The notes under the pieces were generated by a model that saw only the letters and a list, made by a program, of their open reading frames with translations, ran no database searches and was not told where the DNA came from. The position numbers and the translations under genes are program-made. Positions 36,601-44,422 of a DNA stretch of 55,507 nucleotides are shown in pieces. Every line of letters begins with the position of its first letter. Positions within the stretch are counted from its first letter, which is position 1. Source of the DNA: an uncultured Clostridia bacterium (lineage in GTDB: Bacteria > Bacillota > Clostridia > Oscillospirales > Ruminococcaceae). Location of the stretch: NCBI GenBank assembly GCA_947166275.1, contig CAMVDP010000012.1:1-55507 (forward strand). The letters are read 5' to 3'.

Positions 36601-36849
36601 CTCTGCGCCGCTGATACCGCATATCGCGGCGACATCGTCGTCATCGAAGCCATAGGTGGAGACGATGCGGATATCCGCGAGATCTGAAGAATCGAGGTAG
36701 TTGTCAACAGTATTGCGCATGTCAGGCGCTGCGGCCTTTACTCCCGAGAAAAAACCGACACCGAGAGCCACGATGCCGAAAATGGACAGGAAGCGGCTGA
36801 ACGTCGAACGTATTTCGCGGAAAGCGCTTTTGGTGAGTGCTTTTTTCAA
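33613..36849 (-). CDS. Large FtsX-type ABC permease with extended coiled coil
   Basis: The 1078-residue protein has an N-terminal membrane segment (about 15-37) and an outside domain. A coiled-coil/linker stretch of about 300 residues (about 230-530) is built from Lys/Glu/Asp-rich repeats such as KYNDGLTKYNDGLAEYNDG. An FtsX domain follows (about 555-690), then a central domain, and a second FtsX domain is at the C-terminus (about 950-1065). This is the MacB/FtsX-like DUF214 permease layout with two four-helix units. No ATPase gene is adjacent, so the partner must be encoded elsewhere. It starts one base after the DUF6106-like gene, in an operon. Confidence 0.87.
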   Translation of the reverse strand: MKKALTKSAFREIRSTFSRFLSIFGIVALGVGFFSGVKAAAPDMRNTVDNYLDSSDLADIRIVSTYGFDDDDVAAICGISGAEVYPTYFSDLIAHYADRPPAATRLMSFSDFMRNESANSITLTEGRMPENERECLVSSTKMMGGPKVGDTVYFTENNGDSPDDMLTVSEYTIVGTARSAMYIDKTTRGSTNIGSGSIESIYYIPDSNFCQEYYTEVYLRIPKLAELNCYSDEYKDSTDDLKKTAEQVGERRADERFDSIMRKADEKISDAEKKLSDAEKEYNEKIADGERKLADGEREIAENERKLLDGEAEIKENEQKLNDGEKEYSDGLDKYNDGLTKYNDGLAEYNDGVRQLEEGKAQYEEGKKLVDDGKRRAMEILGVSELTPAIIDMYAAISPDMKMLKDGIAALEDGERQIAEGEKMLSENKAKLDAGKKELDDAEQKLADARAELDDGWKQLNDGKAELEDGRKQLEEAKTELENGRRELEEKKAEGAEKIADARSELADAREKLNDLSKPKWYVFTRRDFPGFAEYGENADRINNIAGVFPVFFIIVAMLVCLTTMSRMVEEQRVAIGTLKALGYGNGSIIFKYMLYALSATVLGCVIGCAVGMYLFPFVIIKAYGMMYDLPVMCISIDFITAIIASAVFTAAIALTVYLTVRSALAEQAAQLMRPKAPKNGKRILLERVTPVWRRFGFSGKVTARNLFRYKRKMLMTVIGISGCTALLLTGLALFDSINDIIAKQFEDIQSYDGILAFDREKHPEAADETARIISDHNGDSIRVFQKLVTVKANGKSVNAYIAVPSDAARFTEFFDLRSRTTGEKYTLTGDTIYIDEKSSLLLNNIGAGDTMDIEISDTESVTVTLTAPFENYPNHYIYMTEEGYGSIFGKAPEYNVLYFRYEHDKDGEKEAQDQLGKELLAVDGALSVTFNADTMVTFTKMLETLSMVIIVIIASAGMLAFVVMYDLTIINITERIREIATLKVLGFYDIEVDSYVFRENILLAMLGTGAGLILGVFLAQFVITTAEVDIVMFGRNIYPMSFVLAAVITMVFSVMVTLAMHRRLQNVNMIEALKSVE

Positions 36850-36850
36850 A

Positions 36851-37462
36851 TCAATCCTCCGTGCCGGTACCGGTGCTTACGGTTTCCTCGCCGCTGGGAT
36901 CATTGTCATCGTCTTCGTTTTCCGTGAAGTGCGGAGCGAGGGTATCATATATCTCTCTGTATTTCTGCTTGACAGCGGGAGAGAACCCGCCTATCATATT
37001 GAAGATAGTGCGTTTGTCGGGGTTGAAAATGATGGCTACATCGCCGTAGTCCTTGGTGCCGCAGATAAAGCAGTACATATCAACGCCGGTCTCGTCATGC
37101 GCCATGACGGTGATATCTGCGTTTATCTCCGAGCCGGAGACGTACTCGGTGAGTTCTTTGGCTTCGCGAAGGCTCACGGTCATGAGTCTTTTACGCTTGC
37201 GGCGGCCGGTTATCTTGTCGATGTCGAGGTCATCGTTGGTGACGATATACTCGTACTCGGTTATCGTGCCCTGGAGTATCCAGACGAGACCCCATATCAC
37301 CGCTGCCGAGAGCACAACGCCCACCATCAGAGCACCGATGCCGGTGAGGAAGAACATGATCGCGCCGATGAGCAGCATGCCTGCCGCTATGAGAAGTCCG
37401 CGCAGGAACATATCCTTTCCTGTCGGCATTTTAGAAATCAGCTGTTCGGAAAATCTGTCCAT
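36851..37462 (-). CDS. DUF6106-like membrane protein
   Basis: The 203-residue protein begins MDRFSEQLISKMPTGKDMF and has two close hydrophobic segments (about 22-40 and 44-64). A soluble domain with EYEYIVTNDDLDIDKITGRRKR near 72-93 follows, then an acidic tail (last 25 residues). This matches my memory of DUF6106 proteins of Clostridia; the function is unknown. The start at 37462 has AAGGAG just before it; the longer frame to 37528 is rejected. It is the first gene of a two-gene operon with the FtsX-type permease and has its own promoter. Confidence 0.7.
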   Translation of the reverse strand: MDRFSEQLISKMPTGKDMFLRGLLIAAGMLLIGAIMFFLTGIGALMVGVVLSAAVIWGLVWILQGTITEYEYIVTNDDLDIDKITGRRKRKRLMTVSLREAKELTEYVSGSEINADITVMAHDETGVDMYCFICGTKDYGDVAIIFNPDKRTIFNMIGGFSPAVKQKYREIYDTLAPHFTENEDDDNDPSGEETVSTGTGTED

Positions 37463-37532
37463 TATTATCTCCTTTATCGGGGCTGTGCCCCGTGCTTTCT
37501 TTGTTTGGAAATTGTCATACAAATACACTATA

Positions 37533-37561
37533 TATTATATCATAAATAGCCAAAAATTACA
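37533..37561 (-). promoter_or_regulatory. Promoter of the DUF6106-permease operon
   Basis: TTGTAA (37556-37561), a 17-base spacer and TATAAT (37533-37538) on the minus strand. Confidence 0.75.
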
Positions 37562-37652
37562 AGCTTTTTTTGTGCAGATATTTCCGGATAGTTACATTCT
37601 CGGCTGAATACGCGGAAAGTTAAAAAGAAAACGCCCAAGTGTATAAAAAAGC

Positions 37653-37681
37653 TTGACATTTTTCCGATAATTGTATATAAT
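37653..37681 (+). promoter_or_regulatory. Consensus promoter of the cobU-like gene
   Basis: TTGACA (37653-37658), a 17-base spacer and TATAAT (37676-37681), a perfect match, about 75 bases before the start codon. It is divergent from the promoter at 37533-37561. Confidence 0.85.
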
Positions 37682-37758
37682 TAATGTGTGTATTTGTATG
37701 TTTTTACGAGTGCACTTTTCAACTATCAATAAAACATGGAGCCTCGGGAGGTAACAAA

Positions 37759-38301
37759 ATGGCGAGTATAACCCTCGTGACAGGCGGAGCTTCGAGCGGC
37801 AAGAGCCGCTGGGCGATCTCTTACTTCAAGACCTGCGATAATGTACTTTATATGAACGCAAATCCGGAGATGCCCGAAGATACGCTTCACAGACTTGAAT
37901 TCTCAAACCGCGAACACGATGTGCAGTGGGAGATCGTGAATAATGTATCTGATCCCGTTGCCGAGATGCACGACCACAAATTCTTCATATTCGACGATCT
38001 CGGGTCCTATGTTTTGAACACCATGAGAACTATGGTTGCGGATGTTCAGAATGTAACAAAGGAAGAGCTCGAAAAGGTGCGCACAGTCGTTGTGAACAGC
38101 GTTATAGGATGTATGAACCGAGCTGAAGAGCTCAACGGTGCGCTCGTCATCATCACTATCGAGCCCGGCTTTTCGGTAATGCCTCTCAATCCGGAGCAGA
38201 ACGCGTTCCGCGACATAATGGGCATGGTAAATCAGCGCATAGCAAATACCGCGCAGGAAGTATATCTTTCCGTCAGCGGTATACAGTTCAAGATAAAGTA
38301 A
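37759..38301 (+). CDS. CobU/CobP-like adenosylcobinamide kinase/guanylyltransferase homologue
   Basis: CobU-type enzymes phosphorylate adenosylcobinamide and add GMP during cobalamin assembly. The 180-residue protein has the P-loop GGASSGKSR near residue 8-16 and a CobU-like FIFDDLGSYVLNTM near 74-87. It ends in the typical VNQRIANTAQEVYLSVSGIQFKIK block. Family length is normal. No other cobalamin gene is nearby, and the next gene is pilT, so its substrate may not be cobinamide. GGGAGG lies 8 bases before the ATG at 37759; a longer upstream frame is rejected. Confidence 0.75.
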   Translation: MASITLVTGGASSGKSRWAISYFKTCDNVLYMNANPEMPEDTLHRLEFSNREHDVQWEIVNNVSDPVAEMHDHKFFIFDDLGSYVLNTMRTMVADVQNVTKEELEKVRTVVVNSVIGCMNRAEELNGALVIITIEPGFSVMPLNPEQNAFRDIMGMVNQRIANTAQEVYLSVSGIQFKIK

Positions 38302-38331
38302 ACATATTTTAATAAAGGAAGGTTCAAGGAT

Positions 38332-39381
38332 ATGAATATTGACCAGCTTGTTAATTTTGCCAGAAGCAAGAACGCGTCCGATGTGCATCTTACTGTCGGA
38401 GCGCCTACCGCTATCCGTATCAACGGCGAGCTCAAAAAGTTTGATGGTATCAACGATGAGGATATGACAAAGCTTATCCTTTCCATGCTTACAGCAGAAC
38501 AGGAAAAGCTTCTCGGTCAGAACATCGACCTCGACTTCTCGTTCACCTGTTCAAGCGGCGGCCGCCAGAGAGTCAACGTTTACCACCAGAACGGCGGCAA
38601 ACTCGCAGCGGCTATCCGTCTGCTCAATGATCACGTCCCGTCCTTCAAGGACATCATGCTCCCGAACGCGGCTATCGATATGACCAAGGAGATGAAGGGT
38701 CTTATCCTCGTTACCGGACCTACCGGCTCGGGCAAGTCCACTACCCTCGCTACCATGGTAGACCAGATCAACAATACCCGCGCCTGCCATATCCTCACTA
38801 TCGAGGACCCGGTCGAGTATATGTACGAACCCAAGCTCGCGACCATACATCAGCGTGAGATCGGCACCGATGTTTCGGACTTCAACAGTGCGCTGCGCAG
38901 CGGTCTGCGTGAGAACCCCGACGTTATCCTTGTCGGTGAGATGCGCGACTATGAGACTATCCGTCTTGCTATCACCGCTGCCGAGACAGGACACCTTGTG
39001 CTCGGTACTCTGCATACGACAGGAGCGGCACAGACTATCAACCGTATCATAGACGTATTCCCGTCCGAGGAGCAGAACCAGATACGCTCACAGCTTTCGG
39101 GCAACCTGCGCGGAGTCATCTCACAGGTCCTCATGCCGTGTGTCAGCGAGGAACGCGGCCGTGTAGCTGCATTCGAGATACTTATAAACACAGATGCCTG
39201 CGCAAACAATATCCGTACCGAGAAGATCCACATGATAGAGCAGGTAATGCAGGGCAGCGCGTCTATCGGTATGCGTATCATGAACGAGAGCCTTAAGCGT
39301 CTTGCTCGTGACAATATCATCACAAGAGATGTCGCATTCCAGTACAGCCCCGACAAGGAAGAGCTCAAGAAAATGCTCTGA
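38332..39381 (+). CDS. pilT: PilT-like twitching-motility ATPase
   Basis: PilT ATPases drive retraction of type IV pili. The 349-residue protein has an N-terminal PAS-like domain ([20 protein letters not shown] near 8-27), Walker [10 protein letters not shown] at 129-137, an Asp box [10 protein letters not shown] near 159, Walker [10 protein letters not shown] near 200 with the conserved Glu, and a His box [10 protein letters not shown] near 223. The C-terminal [14 protein letters not shown] region is also present. No pilin, PilB, PilC or prepilin peptidase gene is in the window. It follows the cobU-like gene by 30 bases, probably co-transcribed. Confidence 0.9.
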   Translation: MNIDQLVNFARSKNASDVHLTVGAPTAIRINGELKKFDGINDEDMTKLILSMLTAEQEKLLGQNIDLDFSFTCSSGGRQRVNVYHQNGGKLAAAIRLLNDHVPSFKDIMLPNAAIDMTKEMKGLILVTGPTGSGKSTTLATMVDQINNTRACHILTIEDPVEYMYEPKLATIHQREIGTDVSDFNSALRSGLRENPDVILVGEMRDYETIRLAITAAETGHLVLGTLHTTGAAQTINRIIDVFPSEEQNQIRSQLSGNLRGVISQVLMPCVSEERGRVAAFEILINTDACANNIRTEKIHMIEQVMQGSASIGMRIMNESLKRLARDNIITRDVAFQYSPDKEELKKML

Positions 39382-39406
39382 TAATATCCCGGAGGCATCT
39401 TTAGAT

Positions 39407-41224
39407 TTGAGAAACGTTAAATCCCGCCTTTCGTATGAGAGGCGGGTAAAGTTTACTTTATTATGTATTATCATAGCTGTCGCGGCGCTTCTTACGTACA
39501 ATACCTCGGCCTTCGCGGAGGAGGACATGTATGAACCGCGTGTTCGCGTCAACCTGATCCGTACATCTCAGACCGCGGATAATTACTCGGTCATCGAAGC
39601 GGACGGCGATAAGATCACTGCCCGCGGCAAATACGACCCCGACCGCGTGCGGAAGCTCTTCATCGATAACAGATCCGATGATTACCAGGGCGCGTACAGT
39701 ATAAGCGTTCACGGTGACGGCAGCTATGAAGCGGAGCTTACAATGAAGCCTGCCGACAAGGGGCAGCACACGTTGTACATCCAGCTGAATTCCGGCGCGT
39801 ATATGTGGTACTTTATGTTTTACGATGACGAGCGCGGCTGGTATTTCCCGGGCGCCGGTTACGACAAGACCAACAGAGACGTATTCGAACACATCTATGA
39901 AGCGCCCGCCGAGGCAGCGGCTCTGTATCTGAGCGCGTCGAACGACCCCGATGAGATATCGGTGGCGCTTGAACAGATAGACCTTATCACCGGACAGATC
40001 ACCAACGGGCTCGAAACCGACATGGACAAGGCGCTCGCCATATCGGGGTATATCTCCAGGCACCTGTACTATGACAACGACGCGAAGGAGACGAATGCCG
40101 ATCTTTCCACGATCGCGCTGTATAATGTGCTTCACACGGGAAGAACCGTATGCGGCGGCTTTGCGAATATATTCTGCGCCATGGCAGAGGCTGTCGGCAT
40201 TGACTCGGTGAATATCAAGGGCTGCATCGCCAATGGCACGATGAAATTCTCTGAACTTGAGGAGGGAAGTCATCCACATGAGTGGGCCGCGTTCTATGAC
40301 AGGCAGTCGGAGCGCTGGATATGGGCGGATCCGTGTTGGGACGGTGCGGGGACCTATGAGAAGGGCGAGTTCAAGGACGGCAGGCCTCGCATTATGTTCT
40401 TCAACATCAGCGATGAAGCACTCGGCATGACGCACCGTACCCAGAAGGCCGAGCGCAGGCATTACTTCTCCGCGAAGCCCGAGACATCACTGCTTGACGC
40501 AGGTGAAGGCGCTGAAGATACCGGACACAGCTTTGTGGTCACTTCACAGCAGACCGAGGCTCCCGAGTCCGATAACGTATCACCGGAACAGCTTCTTCCG
40601 GATGCCGGGAAGAACGAACAAAACACGAGTATCCCCGTATCCGAAGAGTCGGACACGGTGTATATCATCATTATCGCGGCACTTTCCGTTGTTATAATAA
40701 CGGTTGGCGTGATACTGATCAGAATTATGGTTAAAGGAAGGAAACAGGAAATGGTAGTAATTGAATTGGAAAACGGAAAGCAGATAAAGCTTGAGCTTTA
40801 TCCCGACATCGCGCCCGAGACAGTGGCAAATTTCGAGGAGCTTGTAAACAAAGAGTTTTATAACGGCCTCACATTCCACAGAGTAATATCCGGATTTATG
40901 ATCCAGGGCGGCTGTCCTCACGGCAACGGTACAGGTAATTCCGGCAAGCACATCAAGGGCGAGTTCGCAGCCAACGGCTTCAAGAACGACCTCAAGCACA
41001 CAAGAGGAGTTATCTCCATGGCGAGAGCTGCCGATCCGAACTCGGCAAGCTGCCAGTTCTTCATCATGCACAAGGATGCGCCGCACCTCGACGGAAGCTA
41101 TGCCGCATTCGGCAGAGTCATCGAGGGAATGGATGTCGTGGACGAGATCGCGGACTGTGAGACCGACTACTCCGACAAGCCCGTTGAACCCGTTATCATG
41201 AAGAGCGTTCGCATCGAGGGCTGA
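39407..41224 (+). CDS. Surface transglutaminase fused through a membrane helix to a cyclophilin
   Basis: The 605-residue frame has a signal/anchor near residues 15-36, an outside N-terminal region and a transglutaminase-like domain with the triad Cys249 (TVCGGF), His291 (HEW) and Asp near 307 (WADPCWD). A Ser/Glu/Pro-rich linker, a membrane helix (about 417-440) and basic MVKGRKQE follow, then a cyclophilin domain from 449 with [13 protein letters not shown] and CQFFIMHK. The topology puts the transglutaminase outside and the cyclophilin inside. There is no stop between them. AAGGAAGGAAACAGGAA stands directly before ATG 40751, so a free 157-residue cyclophilin could also be made. The start is taken as TTG 39407, with GGAGG 11 bases upstream. 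Confidence 0.82.
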   Translation: MRNVKSRLSYERRVKFTLLCIIIAVAALLTYNTSAFAEEDMYEPRVRVNLIRTSQTADNYSVIEADGDKITARGKYDPDRVRKLFIDNRSDDYQGAYSISVHGDGSYEAELTMKPADKGQHTLYIQLNSGAYMWYFMFYDDERGWYFPGAGYDKTNRDVFEHIYEAPAEAAALYLSASNDPDEISVALEQIDLITGQITNGLETDMDKALAISGYISRHLYYDNDAKETNADLSTIALYNVLHTGRTVCGGFANIFCAMAEAVGIDSVNIKGCIANGTMKFSELEEGSHPHEWAAFYDRQSERWIWADPCWDGAGTYEKGEFKDGRPRIMFFNISDEALGMTHRTQKAERRHYFSAKPETSLLDAGEGAEDTGHSFVVTSQQTEAPESDNVSPEQLLPDAGKNEQNTSIPVSEESDTVYIIIIAALSVVIITVGVILIRIMVKGRKQEMVVIELENGKQIKLELYPDIAPETVANFEELVNKEFYNGLTFHRVISGFMIQGGCPHGNGTGNSGKHIKGEFAANGFKNDLKHTRGVISMARAADPNSASCQFFIMHKDAPHLDGSYAAFGRVIEGMDVVDEIADCETDYSDKPVEPVIMKSVRIEG

Positions 41225-41231
41225 ACACGGC

Positions 41232-41900
41232 ATGGTGAACATCGGCAATGACTGGGACGAGCTGCTCAAGGGAGAGTTCGACAAGCCGTATTATCTTCAG
41301 CTGCGCGAATTCCTGAAGGCGGAGTACAGCGGGTTCACGATTTACCCGGATATGTACGACATCTTCAACGCGCTGAAATTCACGCCGTACAGCAAGGTAA
41401 AGGCGGTCATACTCGGGCAGGATCCTTATCACGAGCCCGGGCAGGCTCACGGGCTGGCGTTTTCTGTCCGCCCGGGAGTCGACCTGCCGCCCTCGCTGAA
41501 AAATATATACAAAGAGTTGAATTCAGACCTTGGAATACCGATCGCAAATACCGGCGACCTCACGAAATGGGCGGCGCAGGGCGTGTTACTGCTGAACACA
41601 TCGCTCACCGTGCGAAAGGGTGTCGCCAACAGTCACAAGGGAAAGGGCTGGGAGGTATTCACCGACAGGGTCATATCTCTGTTAAACGAGAGGGAAAAAC
41701 CTGTGGTGTTTATACTCTGGGGCAACAACGCGAAGCAAAAGCAAGCCCTAATAACGAACCCTCAGCACTGCATACTGACATCGCCTCACCCGTCGCCGCT
41801 CTCCGCGAGCTACGGCTTCTTCGGGTGCAGGCATTTTTCTCGGTGTAACGAATTCCTGAAAAGCCGCGGCATAGAGCCGATAGACTGGAGCATAAGCTGA
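41232..41900 (+). CDS. ung: Uracil-DNA glycosylase
   Basis: Ung removes uracil from DNA as the first step of base excision repair. The 222-residue family 1 enzyme has the catalytic motif GQDPYH at 62-67, [20 protein letters not shown] near 123-142 with the uracil-binding Asn, and the DNA-intercalating SPHPSPLSA near 184. Family length is normal. It starts 8 bases after the cyclophilin end and is followed closely by the DUF6062 gene. Second DNA glycosylase in the window, of a different class. Confidence 0.96.
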   Translation: MVNIGNDWDELLKGEFDKPYYLQLREFLKAEYSGFTIYPDMYDIFNALKFTPYSKVKAVILGQDPYHEPGQAHGLAFSVRPGVDLPPSLKNIYKELNSDLGIPIANTGDLTKWAAQGVLLLNTSLTVRKGVANSHKGKGWEVFTDRVISLLNEREKPVVFILWGNNAKQKQALITNPQHCILTSPHPSPLSASYGFFGCRHFSRCNEFLKSRGIEPIDWSIS

Positions 41901-41920
41901 ACCCTGCATGAGGTGATGAA

Positions 41921-42625
41921 ATGAGAGAAAGCATACTTACCATACCGATAAACGAGGCATTCGAGCCGAAGGACGGCTGTCCGTTCTGCCGTATGCGCGA
42001 CACCGTGGAGCAGCATATCTGCGAGTATATCATGGGTGCCGCGATGATGGAGCCCGATGTGCGCATGGAGACCAATGAACAGGGCTTCTGCTTTACGCAC
42101 TTTGAAATGCTGCTGCAGCAGAACAACCGACTCTCGCTGGCGCTGATGCTCAATACCTACCTTGAGAACGCGCGCAGCAACATATTCGAGAAAAAGAGCA
42201 TATTCTTCTCTAAAAACGCCAAGGCAAAGAAGTCCGCGGAAATGGAGGAGACCTGTTTCGTGTGCAGCAAGGTGCAGTGGGGCATCGACCACATGCTTGA
42301 GACGTTCTTCGTGATGTACGTCAAGGATCCGAAGTTCAGGAACCTGTTCAAGGCGCAGCCGTATATCTGCGTACCGCACTATAACATGATGAATGTGAGA
42401 GCGCAGGAGAAGCTGCAGAAGGGCGATCTGTCGCAGTTCCGCAAGGATCTTGATGAACTGGTCGAGGCATACGTGAAGCAGCTCAACTCCGATGTCAATG
42501 ACTTCTGCAACAGCTTCGACTATCGCAACGCCGGAAGTCTTCACAAGCCTGAAATGGAGCACGTTCGCAGCTCGATAGAGCGTTCCGTCGAGTTCCTTAC
42601 GGGCAGAAAGCCGAGGGTCAAGTAA
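41921..42625 (+). CDS. DUF6062-like cysteine-rich protein
   Basis: The 234-residue protein has CPFCRMRD near residue 20, FCFTHFEMLL near 56, CFVCSKVQW near 112 and YICVPHYNMM near 148. The Cys/His pattern suggests a bound metal or redox centre. It has no signal peptide or membrane segment. It matches my memory of the DUF6062 family common in Clostridia; function unknown. It ends one base before an ABC ATPase start, so it is probably translated with that exporter. Confidence 0.75.
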   Translation: MRESILTIPINEAFEPKDGCPFCRMRDTVEQHICEYIMGAAMMEPDVRMETNEQGFCFTHFEMLLQQNNRLSLALMLNTYLENARSNIFEKKSIFFSKNAKAKKSAEMEETCFVCSKVQWGIDHMLETFFVMYVKDPKFRNLFKAQPYICVPHYNMMNVRAQEKLQKGDLSQFRKDLDELVEAYVKQLNSDVNDFCNSFDYRNAGSLHKPEMEHVRSSIERSVEFLTGRKPRVK

Positions 42626-42626
42626 T

Positions 42627-43535
42627 ATGCTTGAGATACGCGATCTTTACAAGAGCTATAAGAGCTTCAAAGTACTGAACGGTCTGTACATGACCATAAA
42701 CAAGGGTGACATCTATGGTTTCCTTGGCAAGAACGGCTGCGGAAAGACCACCACAATGAGCATAATCTGCAACATAATCCCCAAGGACAGCGGCGAGATA
42801 GTGCTCGGCGAGGACGGCACCAACAAGATAAAGATAGGTTATCTGCCCGAGACGCCGTCGATGTACGAATACATGAACGGTTACGAGTATCTCGGCTACA
42901 TCGCGTACTGCATGAGATACGAAGGCGACGTACAGAAGCGCATAGCTGGCGTTCTCGCGCTTACCGGAATGACCGAGGGTGCCAAGCGCCGCATCAAGGG
43001 CTATTCCCGCGGTATGACCCAGCGTCTTGGCATAGCGGCGGCGATATTCGGCAAGCCCGACCTGCTTATCCTCGACGAGCCCACATCGGCACTCGACCCT
43101 GAGGGCAGAGCCGAAGTTATGAACATAATACGAAATCTCTCTGATACCGGCTGTACGATACTGCTCTGCACGCACATACTGAACGATGTTGAGCGTGTTG
43201 CCAACCGCGTCGGGATCATGCGCGACGGCAAGCTCGCGGTTGAGGGCAGTATAGAGCAGATAGTTGCAAGCTACGGCCTCGACAATGTGGAGATACAGCT
43301 TCCCGAGCCGGATGAACGTTCGTTTGAGCTGCTTCGCACGCTTCCGTTCTCGGAAAGGGTGCAGGTGAACGAAAAGGTCGGGCTCGTGATAGCGGATGTC
43401 AAGGACGGTAACGCGGGAATGGCGGAGGCGCTGCGGTTCCTCGCGGACAATTCCGTTGCCGTGACGAGCGTGAAGCTTGCCCGGCCTACGCTGGAGCAGG
43501 TATATCTGAGTATAGTAGGGGGGCATTGGAGCTGA
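42627..43535 (+). CDS. ABC transporter ATP-binding protein
   Basis: The 302-residue ATPase has Walker A GKNGCGKTT near residue 33-41, a Q-loop GYLPETPSMYEY near 71, signature GYSRGMTQR near 126, Walker B LLILDEPTSALDP near 146, and the switch His in LCTHIL near 181. A C-terminal domain of about 90 residues follows. It pairs with the permease that starts at its stop codon (TGATG). An export role is likely from the ABC-2 type permease; substrate unknown. It is the second GldA/CcmA-type ATPase in the window. Confidence 0.92.
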   Translation: MLEIRDLYKSYKSFKVLNGLYMTINKGDIYGFLGKNGCGKTTTMSIICNIIPKDSGEIVLGEDGTNKIKIGYLPETPSMYEYMNGYEYLGYIAYCMRYEGDVQKRIAGVLALTGMTEGAKRRIKGYSRGMTQRLGIAAAIFGKPDLLILDEPTSALDPEGRAEVMNIIRNLSDTGCTILLCTHILNDVERVANRVGIMRDGKLAVEGSIEQIVASYGLDNVEIQLPEPDERSFELLRTLPFSERVQVNEKVGLVIADVKDGNAGMAEALRFLADNSVAVTSVKLARPTLEQVYLSIVGGHWS

Positions 43536-44398
43536 TGATAAACGGATTCAAAAAGGAATTCATGTTTTTTCTGCGCGGCGGAAGGCTTATCGCTGCCGTG
43601 CTCGTGATGATAGGCCTTGCTATAATGTCTCCGTTAAGCTTCGGGGCTATGGGGCAGATGATGCAGGCGATGAAGGACGCTATTCCCGACGAGCAGTATT
43701 CCCAGATCGCGGAGGAGTTTATAAACTTTTCCGCGTCGGATATGCTTATTTACAATGTTGAATACGTGGGCGGAATAGGCTCGATAGTGATACTGTTCCT
43801 GTTCAAGGGAGCCGCGGGCGGTGAGCAGAAGCGCCGTTCGGTCATCATCCCGAGCTGTTCGGGACTGACGGCAGTGCGGTACACGCTTCCGAAGTTCATA
43901 ATCTACCCGGTGGTGACAGCCCTGATAGCGGTGTTAGCTCTGGTTCTCGGCGCTTTTCTGTCTTCCGCCATGTTCTCCGGCGGGCTTGACTGGGGCTATG
44001 TGATGATCGCAGTCGTGTGTACGGGAGTGTATCTCGCGTTTTCGACGGCTGTGCAGTTCTGCATCGGACTTTGCACCGGCAGAGCCAATCTCGCGGTAGT
44101 GAGCGTCATCATCATGCACATGATACTGCCTACACTGCTTTCGTTCTTCCGCGTTGACAGGTTCAACCCTCTCGCGTTGTATACCATAGGTCTGTCCGCG
44201 TCAAGCGCGTCGGGAGAGTCCGGAAGCGTACTGTTTTCATCTATTGAGACTGCATCGCTGTCGAACGACTTGTCCGTGCTCAATATAGCGGTAAGCCTTG
44301 CTACGGCAGTCATCATCTCGGTCCTTCTGTACTTTCTCACCGTGTTTGTGCAGAATACCAAGGAAGTTCACAATGAGGGCGACGAGCCCGTGCTTTAA
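43535..44398 (+). CDS. ABC-2 type permease
   Basis: The 287-residue membrane protein begins with MINGFKKEFMFFLRGGR, the usual cytoplasmic entry of ABC-2 permeases. It has about six hydrophobic segments (about 18-37, 75-92, 118-142, 150-176, 180-198 and 250-275). The last is followed by FVQNTKEVHNEGDEPVL. The ATG at 43535 overlaps the ATPase stop; a TTG at 43526 in the same frame is inside the ATPase gene. It should form the channel with the upstream ATPase. Confidence 0.87.
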   Translation: MINGFKKEFMFFLRGGRLIAAVLVMIGLAIMSPLSFGAMGQMMQAMKDAIPDEQYSQIAEEFINFSASDMLIYNVEYVGGIGSIVILFLFKGAAGGEQKRRSVIIPSCSGLTAVRYTLPKFIIYPVVTALIAVLALVLGAFLSSAMFSGGLDWGYVMIAVVCTGVYLAFSTAVQFCIGLCTGRANLAVVSVIIMHMILPTLLSFFRVDRFNPLALYTIGLSASSASGESGSVLFSSIETASLSNDLSVLNIAVSLATAVIISVLLYFLTVFVQNTKEVHNEGDEPVL

Positions 44399-44422
44399 CT
44401 AAAAAAGAAAGGTAATTGTTTT

